Source: CADEDH01 sp965262175
GTDB lineage: Bacteria > Actinomycetota > Acidimicrobiia > Acidimicrobiales > SZUA-35
DNA length: 64,000 nucleotides
Reading direction: 5' to 3'
Assembly: GCA_965262175.1 (NCBI GenBank)
Contig: CBDHES010000029.1
Coordinates: forward strand, 1 to 64,000
Below the pieces are notes generated by a model, which saw only the letters and a list, made by a program, of their open reading frames with translations, was not told the origin of the DNA and did not search any database. The position numbers were made by a program, and so were the translations under genes. The first letter of the stretch is position 1, and every line of letters begins with the position of its first letter. Below are positions 35,445 through 43,931 of this stretch, in pieces.

Positions 35445-36032
35445 TCAGGACGTGCGCCCGAGGGCCCCGACGAAGGCGTGGAAGACCTCGTCGCTCGGCC
35501 CGATGCCCTCGAGCACGGCGTGCAGCTCGGCATCGATGAACCCGTTGACCGCAGCCAGCAACACCTCGGCCGGCACCACTCCGGGGCCGGGCTCGGCGAA
35601 GGCCGAGACCAGCCGCTTGCGGCGGCTGGCGAGGCTCCCCGGATCGGTCCCCGAGGGACTCCGCCCGAGCGACATCATCCGGAACTGTCCCGGGCGGGCC
35701 AGGGCGTGAGTCCGATACGGGACGACGACGTGGAGGACCTCGTCGCTGTCGGCCTTGCTCTCACACGTGGCGATCAAGGCATCGATGTCGGCCAGAGCCC
35801 GGGCGTACATGGCGTCGACCACCGCGTCCCGGCTCCCGAAATACGTATAGATCGTCTGGCTCGTCGTCGCTCCCTCGGCGGCCAATCGGCGGACGGTGAG
35901 GCCAAGATCACCATCCCGGAAGAACACCCGTTCTGCCGCATCGAGTAAGAGTCGGCGTTTTTCAGCCGATCGCTGTTCACGATTTCCTTCGACCAAGGCT
36001 ACTGCTCCGCAACTGAAGTCTTGTGTCGTCAC
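35445..36032 (-). CDS. TetR-family transcriptional regulator
   Basis: A regulator of up to 195 residues with the HTH region LLLDAAERVFFRDGDLGLTV, then TTSQTIYTYFGSRDAVVDAM. The start is open: GTG at 36032, or a TTG at 35996 that has GGAG eight bases upstream and gives a more typical N-terminus (LVEGNREQRSAEKRR). Its A/T-richer first 40 codons differ from the rest. It ends 20 bases from the convergent MoxR-unit gene and lies 14 bases behind DUF456 on the same strand. Confidence 0.85.
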   Translation of the reverse strand: MTTQDFSCGAVALVEGNREQRSAEKRRLLLDAAERVFFRDGDLGLTVRRLAAEGATTSQTIYTYFGSRDAVVDAMYARALADIDALIATCESKADSDEVLHVVVPYRTHALARPGQFRMMSLGRSPSGTDPGSLASRRKRLVSAFAEPGPGVVPAEVLLAAVNGFIDAELHAVLEGIGPSDEVFHAFVGALGRTS

Positions 36033-36046
36033 CCTACGTTTGCCGC

Positions 36047-36541
36047 CTACAAAACTACCGTGAGTGCCCACAAACCCCAGAGGGTGATAATGCTACTTGC
36101 GAAGAAAACGTCAAAAAGCAACGCGAGACCGAAGCCCTTGGCGACCGCGACCGTCCCCTGCCACGCCGATCCGACCTGCCGGGTCGTGACGTACTCGACC
36201 ACGAACACCCCGGCGACGGCGCCGACGATGACCCCGACCGCCGGGATGACGAAGAACCCGGCGACGGCCCCGACCAGCCCTCCGAGTTGGGACCAGCGGG
36301 ACACGTCGTGCCGATCGGCCATGCGCTTCGGGACGAGCACCCCGGTCACGAGGCTGGCGATGGCCAGCAGGGTGGCGAGGGCCACCACCACCCAGCCGAT
36401 GATCCCGAACCCCACGAGCAGTCCGTAGCCGATCACCGCCAGCCACAGGATCCCGACCCCGGGCATGACCGGAACCACCGTCCCGGCCAGGCCCACCACC
36501 ATGACCAGCCCGATGAGGACCGTCGCCTCGACGTCGCCCAT
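36047..36541 (-). CDS. DUF456 membrane protein
   Basis: A 164-residue protein with four to five hydrophobic segments and the family's PVMPGVGILWLAVIGYGLL and GAVAGFFVIPAVGVIVGAV stretches with regularly spaced glycines. The ATG at 36541 has GGGAGG six bases upstream. It begins just after the spermidine-synthase-like gene ends (2-base gap), so they share a transcript. Function of the family is unknown. Confidence 0.85.
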   Translation of the reverse strand: MGDVEATVLIGLVMVVGLAGTVVPVMPGVGILWLAVIGYGLLVGFGIIGWVVVALATLLAIASLVTGVLVPKRMADRHDVSRWSQLGGLVGAVAGFFVIPAVGVIVGAVAGVFVVEYVTTRQVGSAWQGTVAVAKGFGLALLFDVFFASSIITLWGLWALTVVL

Positions 36542-36543
36542 CG

Positions 36544-38019
36544 TCAACCTCCCCGCCTCGGCAACAGCTGATCGACCGGTGCGTGATCGTCCCGCAGGTG
36601 GTCGACCCCGGCCACGATCTCCGAGACCTCGGGGCCGCTGAGCACCCGGCCGTCACCGTCCTCGATGACCAACGGCGGCAGCGGGACATCGGCGGCCACG
36701 AGGATCACGTTGCGGCCAACCACCGGGCTCGACGCCGGGTCGTCGTCGGGCACGATCAGCGTGACGTGCTCGAAGTGCCGGCGGTAGGTCGCCAGCTCGG
36801 CGGCCGCGAAGTCGAGCGCCGACCCGTCGACCAGGTTGACCACGACGAGACCGCCGGGGGCCAGCACCCGGCGAACCTCGGCGACCAGCTCGGTCGTGGT
36901 GAGATGCCACGGCACGGTGAGGCCGCTGAAGGCGTCGACCACGACGAGGTCATAGCGTTCGTCCGCCTCGTCGGCGATCGTCAGCCGGGCATCGCCGTGG
37001 ACCACTACGAGCGCCGGGCCGAGCTCGACCCCCATCGACTCGGTTGCCACCTCGACGAGGTCCTCGTCGATCTCCAGGACCGTGCCGGTCGACCCGGGGC
37101 GGACGGCGGCCAGGTAGCGGGGGTAGGTGAGCCCGGCTCCGCCGATATGCAACGCGTCGAGTGGGCCGTCGGGCAGCACCTCGGTGGCGGCGGCGAAGAG
37201 GCGCATGTAGCGGAACTCGAGGTAGGTCGGATCGTCCAGATCGGCATAGGAATTGCGGAGCCCGTTCAGGTAGAGGCTCCGCCCCGACGGCCGGTCGGGA
37301 TCGGCCTCGACGACGACGCAGGCGTAGGCGGTCTCGCGGTCGCAGGGCCCGTCCAGTGCCAGGGCACCGACCCCGCACACGGCGATGAGCAGCACCGCCG
37401 CCCCGTTGGTCCGGAGCCGGGTCCAACCGGTGAGGACGGCGCCCACCGCCACCAGTACCGCACCGACGCCGAAGACCAGGGGCCGGGTGGGGAAGGCGGC
37501 GACGAGGACGAACCCGGTGAGGAAGGTGCCGACGAGCGCCCCGAGGGTGCCGGCAGCCGACAACGAGCCGACGACCCGGCCCGTCTCGCCGAGGTCGCCG
37601 AGGCGGAGCTTGGCCACCATCGGAGGCACGGCGCTGAGCACGGCGGCCGGGGCGAAGAACGTCACCGCGGTGAGGAAGACGATGGTCAGCGGATCGCCAC
37701 CCCGCACCGGGTCGAGGGTCGAGACCAGGATCGGGGCCAACCATGCCAGGGCCCCACCGGCGGTGATCGCCGGGCCGACCAGTGGGGCCACGTCGGTTCG
37801 ATCGGCCAGCCGCCCCCCGACCTCGTTCCCCAACGCGATACCGGCCAGGACGGTCCCGATGATGCCGGTGAAGGTCTCCAACGAGACACCGATCAGCGGC
37901 GCCAGCAACCGACCGGCCAGGATCTCGAGAACCAGCACCGCCCCCGACGTCAGGAAGACGAGCGCCGTCGCCAACCGGGCGCTCACCTCCGCCCCCTCGA
38001 CCCGTACGATCCGACCCAT
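36544..38019 (-). CDS. Membrane-anchored spermidine synthase-like protein
   Basis: A 491-residue fusion. The first ~230 residues hold about seven membrane helices in an MFS-like arrangement (LFLTSGAVLVLEILAGRLLA-type opening), and the rest is a Rossmann domain of the polyamine synthase class with LHIGGAGLTYPRYLAAV near residue 286, VLEIDEDLVEVA and VVVDAFSG. In this fused group catalysis has rarely been shown, so the product is uncertain. The ATG at 38019 has GAGG nine bases upstream. It heads a minus-strand set with DUF456 and possibly the TetR gene. Confidence 0.8.
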   Translation of the reverse strand: MGRIVRVEGAEVSARLATALVFLTSGAVLVLEILAGRLLAPLIGVSLETFTGIIGTVLAGIALGNEVGGRLADRTDVAPLVGPAITAGGALAWLAPILVSTLDPVRGGDPLTIVFLTAVTFFAPAAVLSAVPPMVAKLRLGDLGETGRVVGSLSAAGTLGALVGTFLTGFVLVAAFPTRPLVFGVGAVLVAVGAVLTGWTRLRTNGAAVLLIAVCGVGALALDGPCDRETAYACVVVEADPDRPSGRSLYLNGLRNSYADLDDPTYLEFRYMRLFAAATEVLPDGPLDALHIGGAGLTYPRYLAAVRPGSTGTVLEIDEDLVEVATESMGVELGPALVVVHGDARLTIADEADERYDLVVVDAFSGLTVPWHLTTTELVAEVRRVLAPGGLVVVNLVDGSALDFAAAELATYRRHFEHVTLIVPDDDPASSPVVGRNVILVAADVPLPPLVIEDGDGRVLSGPEVSEIVAGVDHLRDDHAPVDQLLPRRGG

Positions 38020-38129
38020 GCCCGGTGCCTCATCGGGGGTCAGTATCGCCGGTGGAAGCCGTCGGGCGTCCCGGTGCGTCCAAACGACCGACCGGCGAAA
38101 CCAGCACGGCGCCGCTTGACTGGTACCCG

Positions 38130-38681
38130 ATGACCGCCACCGTCCGTCCGACCTACCAGACCATCGTCGACCAGGCGCTCGCCGTGACCGGTGCCGGCAG
38201 CGCCTGGCTGGCCCGGGCCACCGGTGACGGCCTCGTCGTCGCCGCCGTCGCCGGGCTGGCCCCACCGTCGGCAGCGGGCGCCCCGCTCGACCCCCAGGGA
38301 GCGAGAGGCTACGTCCTGTCGTCCGGGCAGCCGGTGGTGCTGATGCCCCAACCCGACGACCCGGCCAACGTCGGGGCAGCCGGCTACCCGGGGGTTCCGG
38401 GCTCGGTCCTGGCCGCCCCCTGTGGCGACGAATGGGTGGTCGGGGTCCTCGAGCTGGCGACGAGGGACGGCGCCGATCCGTTCAGCTTCGCCGACATCGA
38501 AGCGATCGCCCCGCTGGCTGCGGTGGCGGGGGCGGCGATGACCGAGGACCGGGGTCCGGCACCCGAGGTCGCCTCCCCCGCCCAGCTGGCCGGGGCATTG
38601 GAGCGGCTCGCGGCCGACGAACCCAGCCGCTACGCCGAGACCGCGCAACTCATCGAGTCGCTGATCGGGCATCGTCGGTGA
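38130..38681 (+). CDS. GAF-domain protein
   Basis: A 183-residue protein whose first ~145 residues form a GAF fold (YQTIVDQALAVTGAGSAWLA, GYVLSSGQPVVLM, GVLELATRDGADPFSFADIE), a module that binds small molecules or nucleotides. The last 40 residues are helical. It ends by overlapping the GTG of the protease-kinase fusion gene by four bases, so it may sense a signal for that protein. No HTH or output domain is present. Confidence 0.82.
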   Translation: MTATVRPTYQTIVDQALAVTGAGSAWLARATGDGLVVAAVAGLAPPSAAGAPLDPQGARGYVLSSGQPVVLMPQPDDPANVGAAGYPGVPGSVLAAPCGDEWVVGVLELATRDGADPFSFADIEAIAPLAAVAGAAMTEDRGPAPEVASPAQLAGALERLAADEPSRYAETAQLIESLIGHRR

Positions 38682-40618
38682 GCGACCATCGGCCCGCCTG
38701 GTACCGGGAGTCGGGCGTGCTCCGGCTCCCGGCGCCCCCCGATCCGTCCCGATTCGATCCGAGGCGGCCGTTCGGCACCAGCACCGGGGCCGGGGTCCGG
38801 ATCGCCGTCATCGATTCGGGCATCGAGGCCGATCACCCGGCGCTCGACGACGCCATCGACGTCGACGGGGCGGTCGAGTTCGTCGTCGACGACAACGGCG
38901 CGGTCTCCGCCCGGACCGGACCCCACGACGACGTGTACGGCCATGGCACGGCCTGTGCCGGGATCATCCACGCCCTGGCTCCCGAGGCGACCATCACCAG
39001 CATCCGGGTGCTCGACTCCTCGCTTCGGGGACGGGCGGCAGCCTTCCTGGCAGGGCTCGACTGGGCGGTCGACGAGGGGTTCGACGTGATCAACCTGTCC
39101 CTCGGGGCAGCCAAGCGGGATTGGGCCCTCGCCTTCCACGACACCTGCGACCGGGGCTACTTCAACAACTCCTTCATCGTCACCGCGGCCAACAACGTCC
39201 GCCGGGAGTCGTTCCCGTCGCTCTACGCCTCGGTGACCAGCGTGGCGGCCAACGGATCATCCGACCCGCTGCGGTTCCACTTCAACCCCGACCCCCCGAC
39301 CGAGTTCCTGGCCCGCGGCGTCGACGTCACGGTGCCGTGGCTCGGCGGGACGACGATCGTGACGACCGGCAACTCGTTCGCCGCCCCCCACATCGCCGCC
39401 TTCGCCGCACTGATCAAGGCCGAGAACCCCGACCTGCGGCCGTTCCAGGTCAAGACCGCGTTGTGGGCCGCTGCGGCCAACGTCCGGGAGGCGCTCGATC
39501 CCGGCGATCGGTTCCCGGCCGGGGCCCGGCGCCGGACGGTGACGTCGATCGGCCACGCAACCCGAAGCGCGACCTCCACCCCACCGCCCCCTCCGCCTCC
39601 TCCGCCCGACCCTCGGGCCACGATCGGCCCGCCGACCTCGGCGATCGACCATCGTCACGCCGACCCCCGGGCCACCCTCGGTCCCCCGACCTCGACCGCA
39701 GGACGCGATGGGGGCGATGGGCGGGCGCCCGATCCGGTTCGAGGGCCGGTCGACGAGCGGGCCGAGGTCCAGGCGGCCCTCCCCGACTACGAGGTCGGCG
39801 AGGTGCTGGCTCGGGGGCCCTGGGGTCCGGTCTTCGAGGCCACCCACCACGGCCGGCCCGTGGCCCTCCGCCGACTCGACGAGTCGTTGGCCGCCGACGG
39901 CGCGCTCCGGGCTCGGTTCCGGAGCAGCGTCCGCATCGCCTCCGAGCTCCTCCACCCCCATCTCCTGCCGATCGTGGAGCTCCGGGAGACCGATCGCTGC
40001 CTGGTCGTGGCCATGCCCCGGTGCCCGGCGAACCTGCTGACGATGGGAGCCGAGCTCGACCCTCCATCGGTCGTGGCGGCGGCGATCTCCCTCCTCGACG
40101 GGCTCCAGGTCGCCCACCGGCACGGCATCTACCACGGCGACCTCCGTCCCGAGAACGCACTGGTCGACGGCCGACACCGGGTGGTGGTGAGCGATGTCGG
40201 CATCGCCGCCGCCCTCAGCAGCGCGCTCCGGGCCAACAGCGTGCCCACCGATCCCCGGTCGTGGAGCTACCTCGCCCCGGAGCAGCTCGAGGGGACCGCC
40301 AACGGCGCCTTCACCGACGTCCATGCCGTCGGCCTGTTGATGTTCGAACTGATCAGCGGGACCCTCCCGTTCGAGCCGGTCGACAACCTCGGGGCCCTCG
40401 TCGCCCAGCGAGCCCGGGCCCAGCCACGGTCGCTCGGCCATCTGGCCCCGGGCCTCCCGGCATGGCTGGTCCGTCTCGCCGACCGAGCGGTCGCCGTCGA
40501 CCCGGTCGACCGACCCACCTCGGCAGCGGAGCTGGCCGCCGACCTGGACCGGGCCGCCGCCGCCGACTGGGGCGGCGGGTGGCTGACCACCCAGCGGTTT
40601 CGGGTCGAGCGGGGCTGA
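38678..40618 (+). CDS. Subtilisin-like protease fused to a kinase-like domain
   Basis: A 646-residue two-module protein without signal peptide or membrane helix, hence probably cytoplasmic. Residues 38-285 are an S8 peptidase with an intact triad: Asp46 (AVIDSGI), His89 (YGHGTACAG) and Ser233 (GNSFAAPHIAA). A proline run (302-310) and two copies of DPRAT-I/L-GPPTS (311-321, 329-339) form a linker. Residues 370-625 have the protein kinase fold: glycine loop LARGPWGPVF, Asp488 in HGDLRPEN, Asp506 in DVG, APE at 533-535. The beta-3 Lys is Arg398 and the HRD arginine is Gly487, so it may be a pseudokinase. The GTG overlaps the GAF gene. Confidence 0.87.
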   Translation: MSDHRPAWYRESGVLRLPAPPDPSRFDPRRPFGTSTGAGVRIAVIDSGIEADHPALDDAIDVDGAVEFVVDDNGAVSARTGPHDDVYGHGTACAGIIHALAPEATITSIRVLDSSLRGRAAAFLAGLDWAVDEGFDVINLSLGAAKRDWALAFHDTCDRGYFNNSFIVTAANNVRRESFPSLYASVTSVAANGSSDPLRFHFNPDPPTEFLARGVDVTVPWLGGTTIVTTGNSFAAPHIAAFAALIKAENPDLRPFQVKTALWAAAANVREALDPGDRFPAGARRRTVTSIGHATRSATSTPPPPPPPPPDPRATIGPPTSAIDHRHADPRATLGPPTSTAGRDGGDGRAPDPVRGPVDERAEVQAALPDYEVGEVLARGPWGPVFEATHHGRPVALRRLDESLAADGALRARFRSSVRIASELLHPHLLPIVELRETDRCLVVAMPRCPANLLTMGAELDPPSVVAAAISLLDGLQVAHRHGIYHGDLRPENALVDGRHRVVVSDVGIAAALSSALRANSVPTDPRSWSYLAPEQLEGTANGAFTDVHAVGLLMFELISGTLPFEPVDNLGALVAQRARAQPRSLGHLAPGLPAWLVRLADRAVAVDPVDRPTSAAELAADLDRAAAADWGGGWLTTQRFRVERG

Positions 40619-40621
40619 GGA

Positions 40622-41785
40622 TCAGCGGACGGCCCGGTACACCGGAGACCGACGCAGCGTCTTGGTGACGACGACCTGCCAGAGCTGGAGCTGGCGGACC
40701 CGGAAGGCGGCGGCCGAGGCCAGGAGGTAGTACCGCCAGGTCCGACGGAACCGCTCGTCATAGGACGGCAGGTCGACCCAGGCGGCCTCGATGTTGCGGT
40801 GCCAGGCCATCAGTGTCCGGTCGTAGTCCGGACCGAAGTTGTGAACGTCCTCGACCGCCCAGTCGCCCCGGGTCGCCCGCCCCAGGCTCTCGATCGACGG
40901 GAGGGCACCGCCGGGAAAGATGTAGCGGTCGAACCAGGCGTCGGTGTGACGGGTGAGCGTGTTGGAACCGATCGTGTGGTGGAGGGCGATGCCGTCGTCG
41001 GCCAGCAGCCGCCGGTTCACCTCGAAGAACGTGTCGAGGTTCTTCGGTCCGACGTGCTCCAGCATGCCGACCGACACGATGCGATCGAAGGTCCCCTCGG
41101 CGTCGCGGTAGTCCTGCTGGAGGATCTCCACGTCGAGCCCGGCGCATCGCCGGGATGCCAGCCGAACCTGCTCGATGGCCGGGGAGATCCCGGTCACCAC
41201 CGCGCCGTACCGCTCGGCGGCGAACTGGGCCAGCCCACCCCATCCGCAACCGATGTCGAGCAGACGCATCCCCGGCTCGAGGTGCAGCTTCCGGCAGATG
41301 AGGTCGAGCTTCGCCTCCTGGGCGGCGTCGAGATCCTCGGCGTCGCGCCAGTAGGCACAGCTGTACAGCATCCGCTTGTCGAGCATCCGCTCGTAGAGAT
41401 CGTTGCCGATGTCGTAGTGAGCCGAGGCGTTGCTGGCGGCCCGGCGCCGGTTCTGCCGGTTGAGCAGGCGGGCCTCGAGCGCCACCTTGATCAGCTTGGG
41501 ACCGGGCCGCAGCCGATCCTTGAGGTGAGCGCTCAGCATCTTGGCGATGAGCTCGTCAGGCCGACGGGCGCTCCACCACCCCTCCTGGTAGGCCTCGCCG
41601 AACCCGAGCTCACGGTCCCGCACGACCCGGAGAAAGAACCGATCGTCGTGGACCTGGAGGTCCGCCGGGCCAGGCCCATTCAGCTCGATTCCGGCCCGCT
41701 GGAGCAGGTTCACGACCAGGTCCCTCGCTCCTCGCTCGGCGGAGTCCCGCCGGGCGGACCATCCCCTCTTCGCTGCGGTGGTCAC
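40622..41785 (-). CDS. Cyclopropane-fatty-acyl-phospholipid synthase-family methyltransferase
   Basis: A 387-residue SAM-dependent enzyme that adds a methylene to unsaturated acyl chains. Family marks are SNASAHYDIGNDLYERMLD, LLDIGCGWGGLAQFAAERYG near residue 170, VGMLEHVGPKN and FPGGALPS. Starts at 41848 and 41815 (ATG) are possible, but the GTG at 41785 has GGGGAGGAG four bases upstream and yields the usual N-terminus. It ends four bases from the convergent fusion gene. Confidence 0.88.
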   Translation of the reverse strand: MTTAAKRGWSARRDSAERGARDLVVNLLQRAGIELNGPGPADLQVHDDRFFLRVVRDRELGFGEAYQEGWWSARRPDELIAKMLSAHLKDRLRPGPKLIKVALEARLLNRQNRRRAASNASAHYDIGNDLYERMLDKRMLYSCAYWRDAEDLDAAQEAKLDLICRKLHLEPGMRLLDIGCGWGGLAQFAAERYGAVVTGISPAIEQVRLASRRCAGLDVEILQQDYRDAEGTFDRIVSVGMLEHVGPKNLDTFFEVNRRLLADDGIALHHTIGSNTLTRHTDAWFDRYIFPGGALPSIESLGRATRGDWAVEDVHNFGPDYDRTLMAWHRNIEAAWVDLPSYDERFRRTWRYYLLASAAAFRVRQLQLWQVVVTKTLRRSPVYRAVR

Positions 41786-41928
41786 GTCGCTCCTCCCCAG
41801 AAACTCGACCGCCATGACGCGCGCTGCTTGTCGCTTCTTCCATTGCATCCACTTTCGGAAGACCGCGCAAGCACGATTCTCCCTGCTCAGCGGAGCCTCG
41901 ACGTGGGCCGGAGCGGCTGCCGGGGTGG

Positions 41929-42963
41929 TCAGACGTCGAGTCGGAAGACGAACCGAAGCTGGGCCGCCCCCCGGTCGTCGGCCTGGTGGAACGTCACCTC
42001 CTGGTTGTTGGCGCTGAACACCAACACGACCTGGGTGGCGGCGGCCGTCCCCGCCTCGGGCCGAACGGAGTGGCGACCCCCGGCCACCAACTCGATCAGC
42101 GCGGTGTCCTCCGGGTCGGGGCCCGCCCCGAAGAGCACCTCGGCCACGACACCACCGTCGAGGGTCATGGCCGCCAGCTCGGTATGCCAGGGCCCGAAGA
42201 ACCCGTCGGCCACGATCCCGCCCGCCCCCTCGCAGGCTATCTCCCGGGGGATGACCGCGCCGGCGGTGACGTCGATCACGCAACGCGACGGCAGGCCGGC
42301 AGCCCGCCCTGGCTGGAGCGGATCCGCCGCCGGGCCGAGGGGATCATCGACCGTCTCGGCCGTCGTCGACGACACCTCCGGATCGCGGTCGACGTTGAGG
42401 ACGACGAATCCGACGGCCGCTGCCACCGCGATCGTCAGCAACCCGACGATCACCATCAGCTCGGGGGCGACCGGCAGCTCGGCGACGCCGACCCGGGCGA
42501 GGGCGCCATCGACCCGGGACCGGGATCGGACCGGTGGCGGCGGCGCCGACAGCTCGGCCAGCCGGGAGACGATGTGGGGGAACCGGGAGGCGATCCGGGA
42601 CCGTCCGTAGCGGACCTCCCCGACACCGGTCCCGACCATGAGTCCGGCCACCCGTTCCTCGACGACGACCAGCACCCGCCGCTCGCCGAGCCGACCCTGG
42701 AGGATGCCGGCGAGGTGGACGAGCCGGCGGGCCGAGCTGTCGGCCAGGCCCTCGTCGGAGCCGGCGACGTGGAGGATCGCCAGATCGACCCCCTCGAGCA
42801 AGGGGAGCGATGGAGGCGGGCCGACCCGCGGCGTCACGTCGACCGGGTCGACCCGCCACCCGCTGCTCGTCAGGTGGGCCTGTAGCTCCCGCCACTCATC
42901 GCCGTCGCCGGCGGTCAGCAACACCACCCTGCCCTTGCTCGTCTCGTCGGGTCCGCCGCTCAT
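41929..42963 (-). CDS. Single-pass membrane protein with degenerate TIR-like domain
   Basis: A 344-residue protein in three parts. Residues 10-138 look like the TIR-like nucleotide-binding fold of the CAP12/PCTIR type: VVLLTAGDGDEWRELQAHL, then GVDLAILHVAGSDEG, then the family's distinctive turn GRLGERRVLVVVEE followed by a VGEVRY strand. The segment that normally reads N-V-x-F-E-L-G is RLVHLAG, so the NAD-hydrolysing Glu is missing. Residues 169-190 form one membrane helix, and 190-344 an extracytoplasmic domain with two cysteines. The TIR assignment is by eye and tentative; orphan membrane protein is the safe call. Confidence 0.55.
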   Translation of the reverse strand: MSGGPDETSKGRVVLLTAGDGDEWRELQAHLTSSGWRVDPVDVTPRVGPPPSLPLLEGVDLAILHVAGSDEGLADSSARRLVHLAGILQGRLGERRVLVVVEERVAGLMVGTGVGEVRYGRSRIASRFPHIVSRLAELSAPPPPVRSRSRVDGALARVGVAELPVAPELMVIVGLLTIAVAAAVGFVVLNVDRDPEVSSTTAETVDDPLGPAADPLQPGRAAGLPSRCVIDVTAGAVIPREIACEGAGGIVADGFFGPWHTELAAMTLDGGVVAEVLFGAGPDPEDTALIELVAGGRHSVRPEAGTAAATQVVLVFSANNQEVTFHQADDRGAAQLRFVFRLDV

Positions 42964-43149
42964 CGGGGACGGCAGCGGGCCAACGTCGTGACCGGCGCGA
43001 CCCGGGTGGGCCAGGAGGTGGAGGGCAGGATCATCAGGTGACTCCCCCGTCGACGCTACATTCTTGAACAGGCAACCAGAAGCGCGGTCGGCATCGAGCT
43101 CCGGTGCCAGCCGGGAGGCGCGGGCAGCGGAGCGGGAGCGACGGCGAGG

Positions 43150-43638
43150 ATGGCGACGACAGGCGTGGGGAGCGCGTTTCGAGGGCTCTTCGTCTTCCTC
43201 GCCCTGGTTCTCCTGATCAGCCTGCTGGCCCTGGTGGTTCGTAGCCTCCTCGGGACAACCGATTCGTCACAGGCCGAGCAGTCGATCGGCGGCGCCTCGG
43301 CCGAGTCGTCGCCGACCGATACCGAGCCGCTGCCCGACGTCCTGCCGACCGGCGACGACCCGATCGACCTGGCGGTGTGCGGTCGTCCGGCCGGGGAGGG
43401 CGCCGCACCGTTCCGGGTCCAGATCGACGATCCGGTCGCCGTCACCGAGGAGGTCGTCGTGGCCGTCGACCTGGTCGGGCCGGACGGCAGTCGGGAGCCC
43501 CGCCGGGTGGAGGTCCCCCCGGCCGAGGCGGGCCCCCGTCAAGCCGTCGTCCCGGACTCCGACGACCCCGCCCGCCACCTGACCTGCATCGTGACCGGCA
43601 TCCAGCGAGGCGAGCAGGTCATCCTCACCGGCCGCTGA
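43150..43638 (+). CDS. Single-pass membrane protein of unknown function
   Basis: A 162-residue protein with one N-terminal helix (LFVFLALVLLISLLALVV), a Ser/Thr-rich spacer and a ~90-residue outer domain with two cysteines (LAVCGRPAGEG and LTCIVTGIQ) that could form a disulphide. A TACATT box lies near 43057. It diverges from the TIR-like membrane protein, whose outer domain also has a cysteine pair. Confidence 0.7.
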   Translation: MATTGVGSAFRGLFVFLALVLLISLLALVVRSLLGTTDSSQAEQSIGGASAESSPTDTEPLPDVLPTGDDPIDLAVCGRPAGEGAAPFRVQIDDPVAVTEEVVVAVDLVGPDGSREPRRVEVPPAEAGPRQAVVPDSDDPARHLTCIVTGIQRGEQVILTGR

Positions 43639-43700
43639 GCAGAGCCGAGGACTCGCAGGTGAACTCGCGAGGTGACGCCGCCCCGTCCTCCGCTGCCTCC

Positions 43701-43706
43701 TAGGAT
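43701..43706 (+). promoter_or_regulatory. -10 element TAGGAT, near-leaderless
   Basis: TAGGAT ends eight bases before the ATG at 43715; no ribosome-binding site intervenes. Confidence 0.5.
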
Positions 43707-43714
43707 GGCCGGCC

Positions 43715-43867
43715 ATGGATTGGTTCGTCGACAACTGGCCGGTCATCCTCGTCGTGCTGGCGGTGGCGATCGTGCTCATGGGCATCGCCCAGCGGCTCGT
43801 CCGCCTCGCCTTCTTCGGAGCGGTGCTCGGGGTCATCGGGCTCGTCATCTGGCCGATGATCAGCTGA
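43715..43867 (+). CDS. 50-residue two-helix membrane protein
   Basis: Translation from the ATG gives MDWFVDNWPVILVVLAVAIV followed by LMGIAQRLVRLAFFGAVLGV and IGLVIWPMIS. Two hydrophobic helices flank a short basic turn (QRLVR). It has its own -10 box at 43701, third positions are almost all G or C, and it lies between two longer membrane-protein genes, all supporting a real gene. No function is known. Confidence 0.65.
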   Translation: MDWFVDNWPVILVVLAVAIVLMGIAQRLVRLAFFGAVLGVIGLVIWPMIS

Positions 43868-43931
43868 CGGCCACCCCGGAGGAGACCGGGCGCCGCTCAA
43901 GGGCTCGGACTCGGTCGTCGATGGCACCGAG

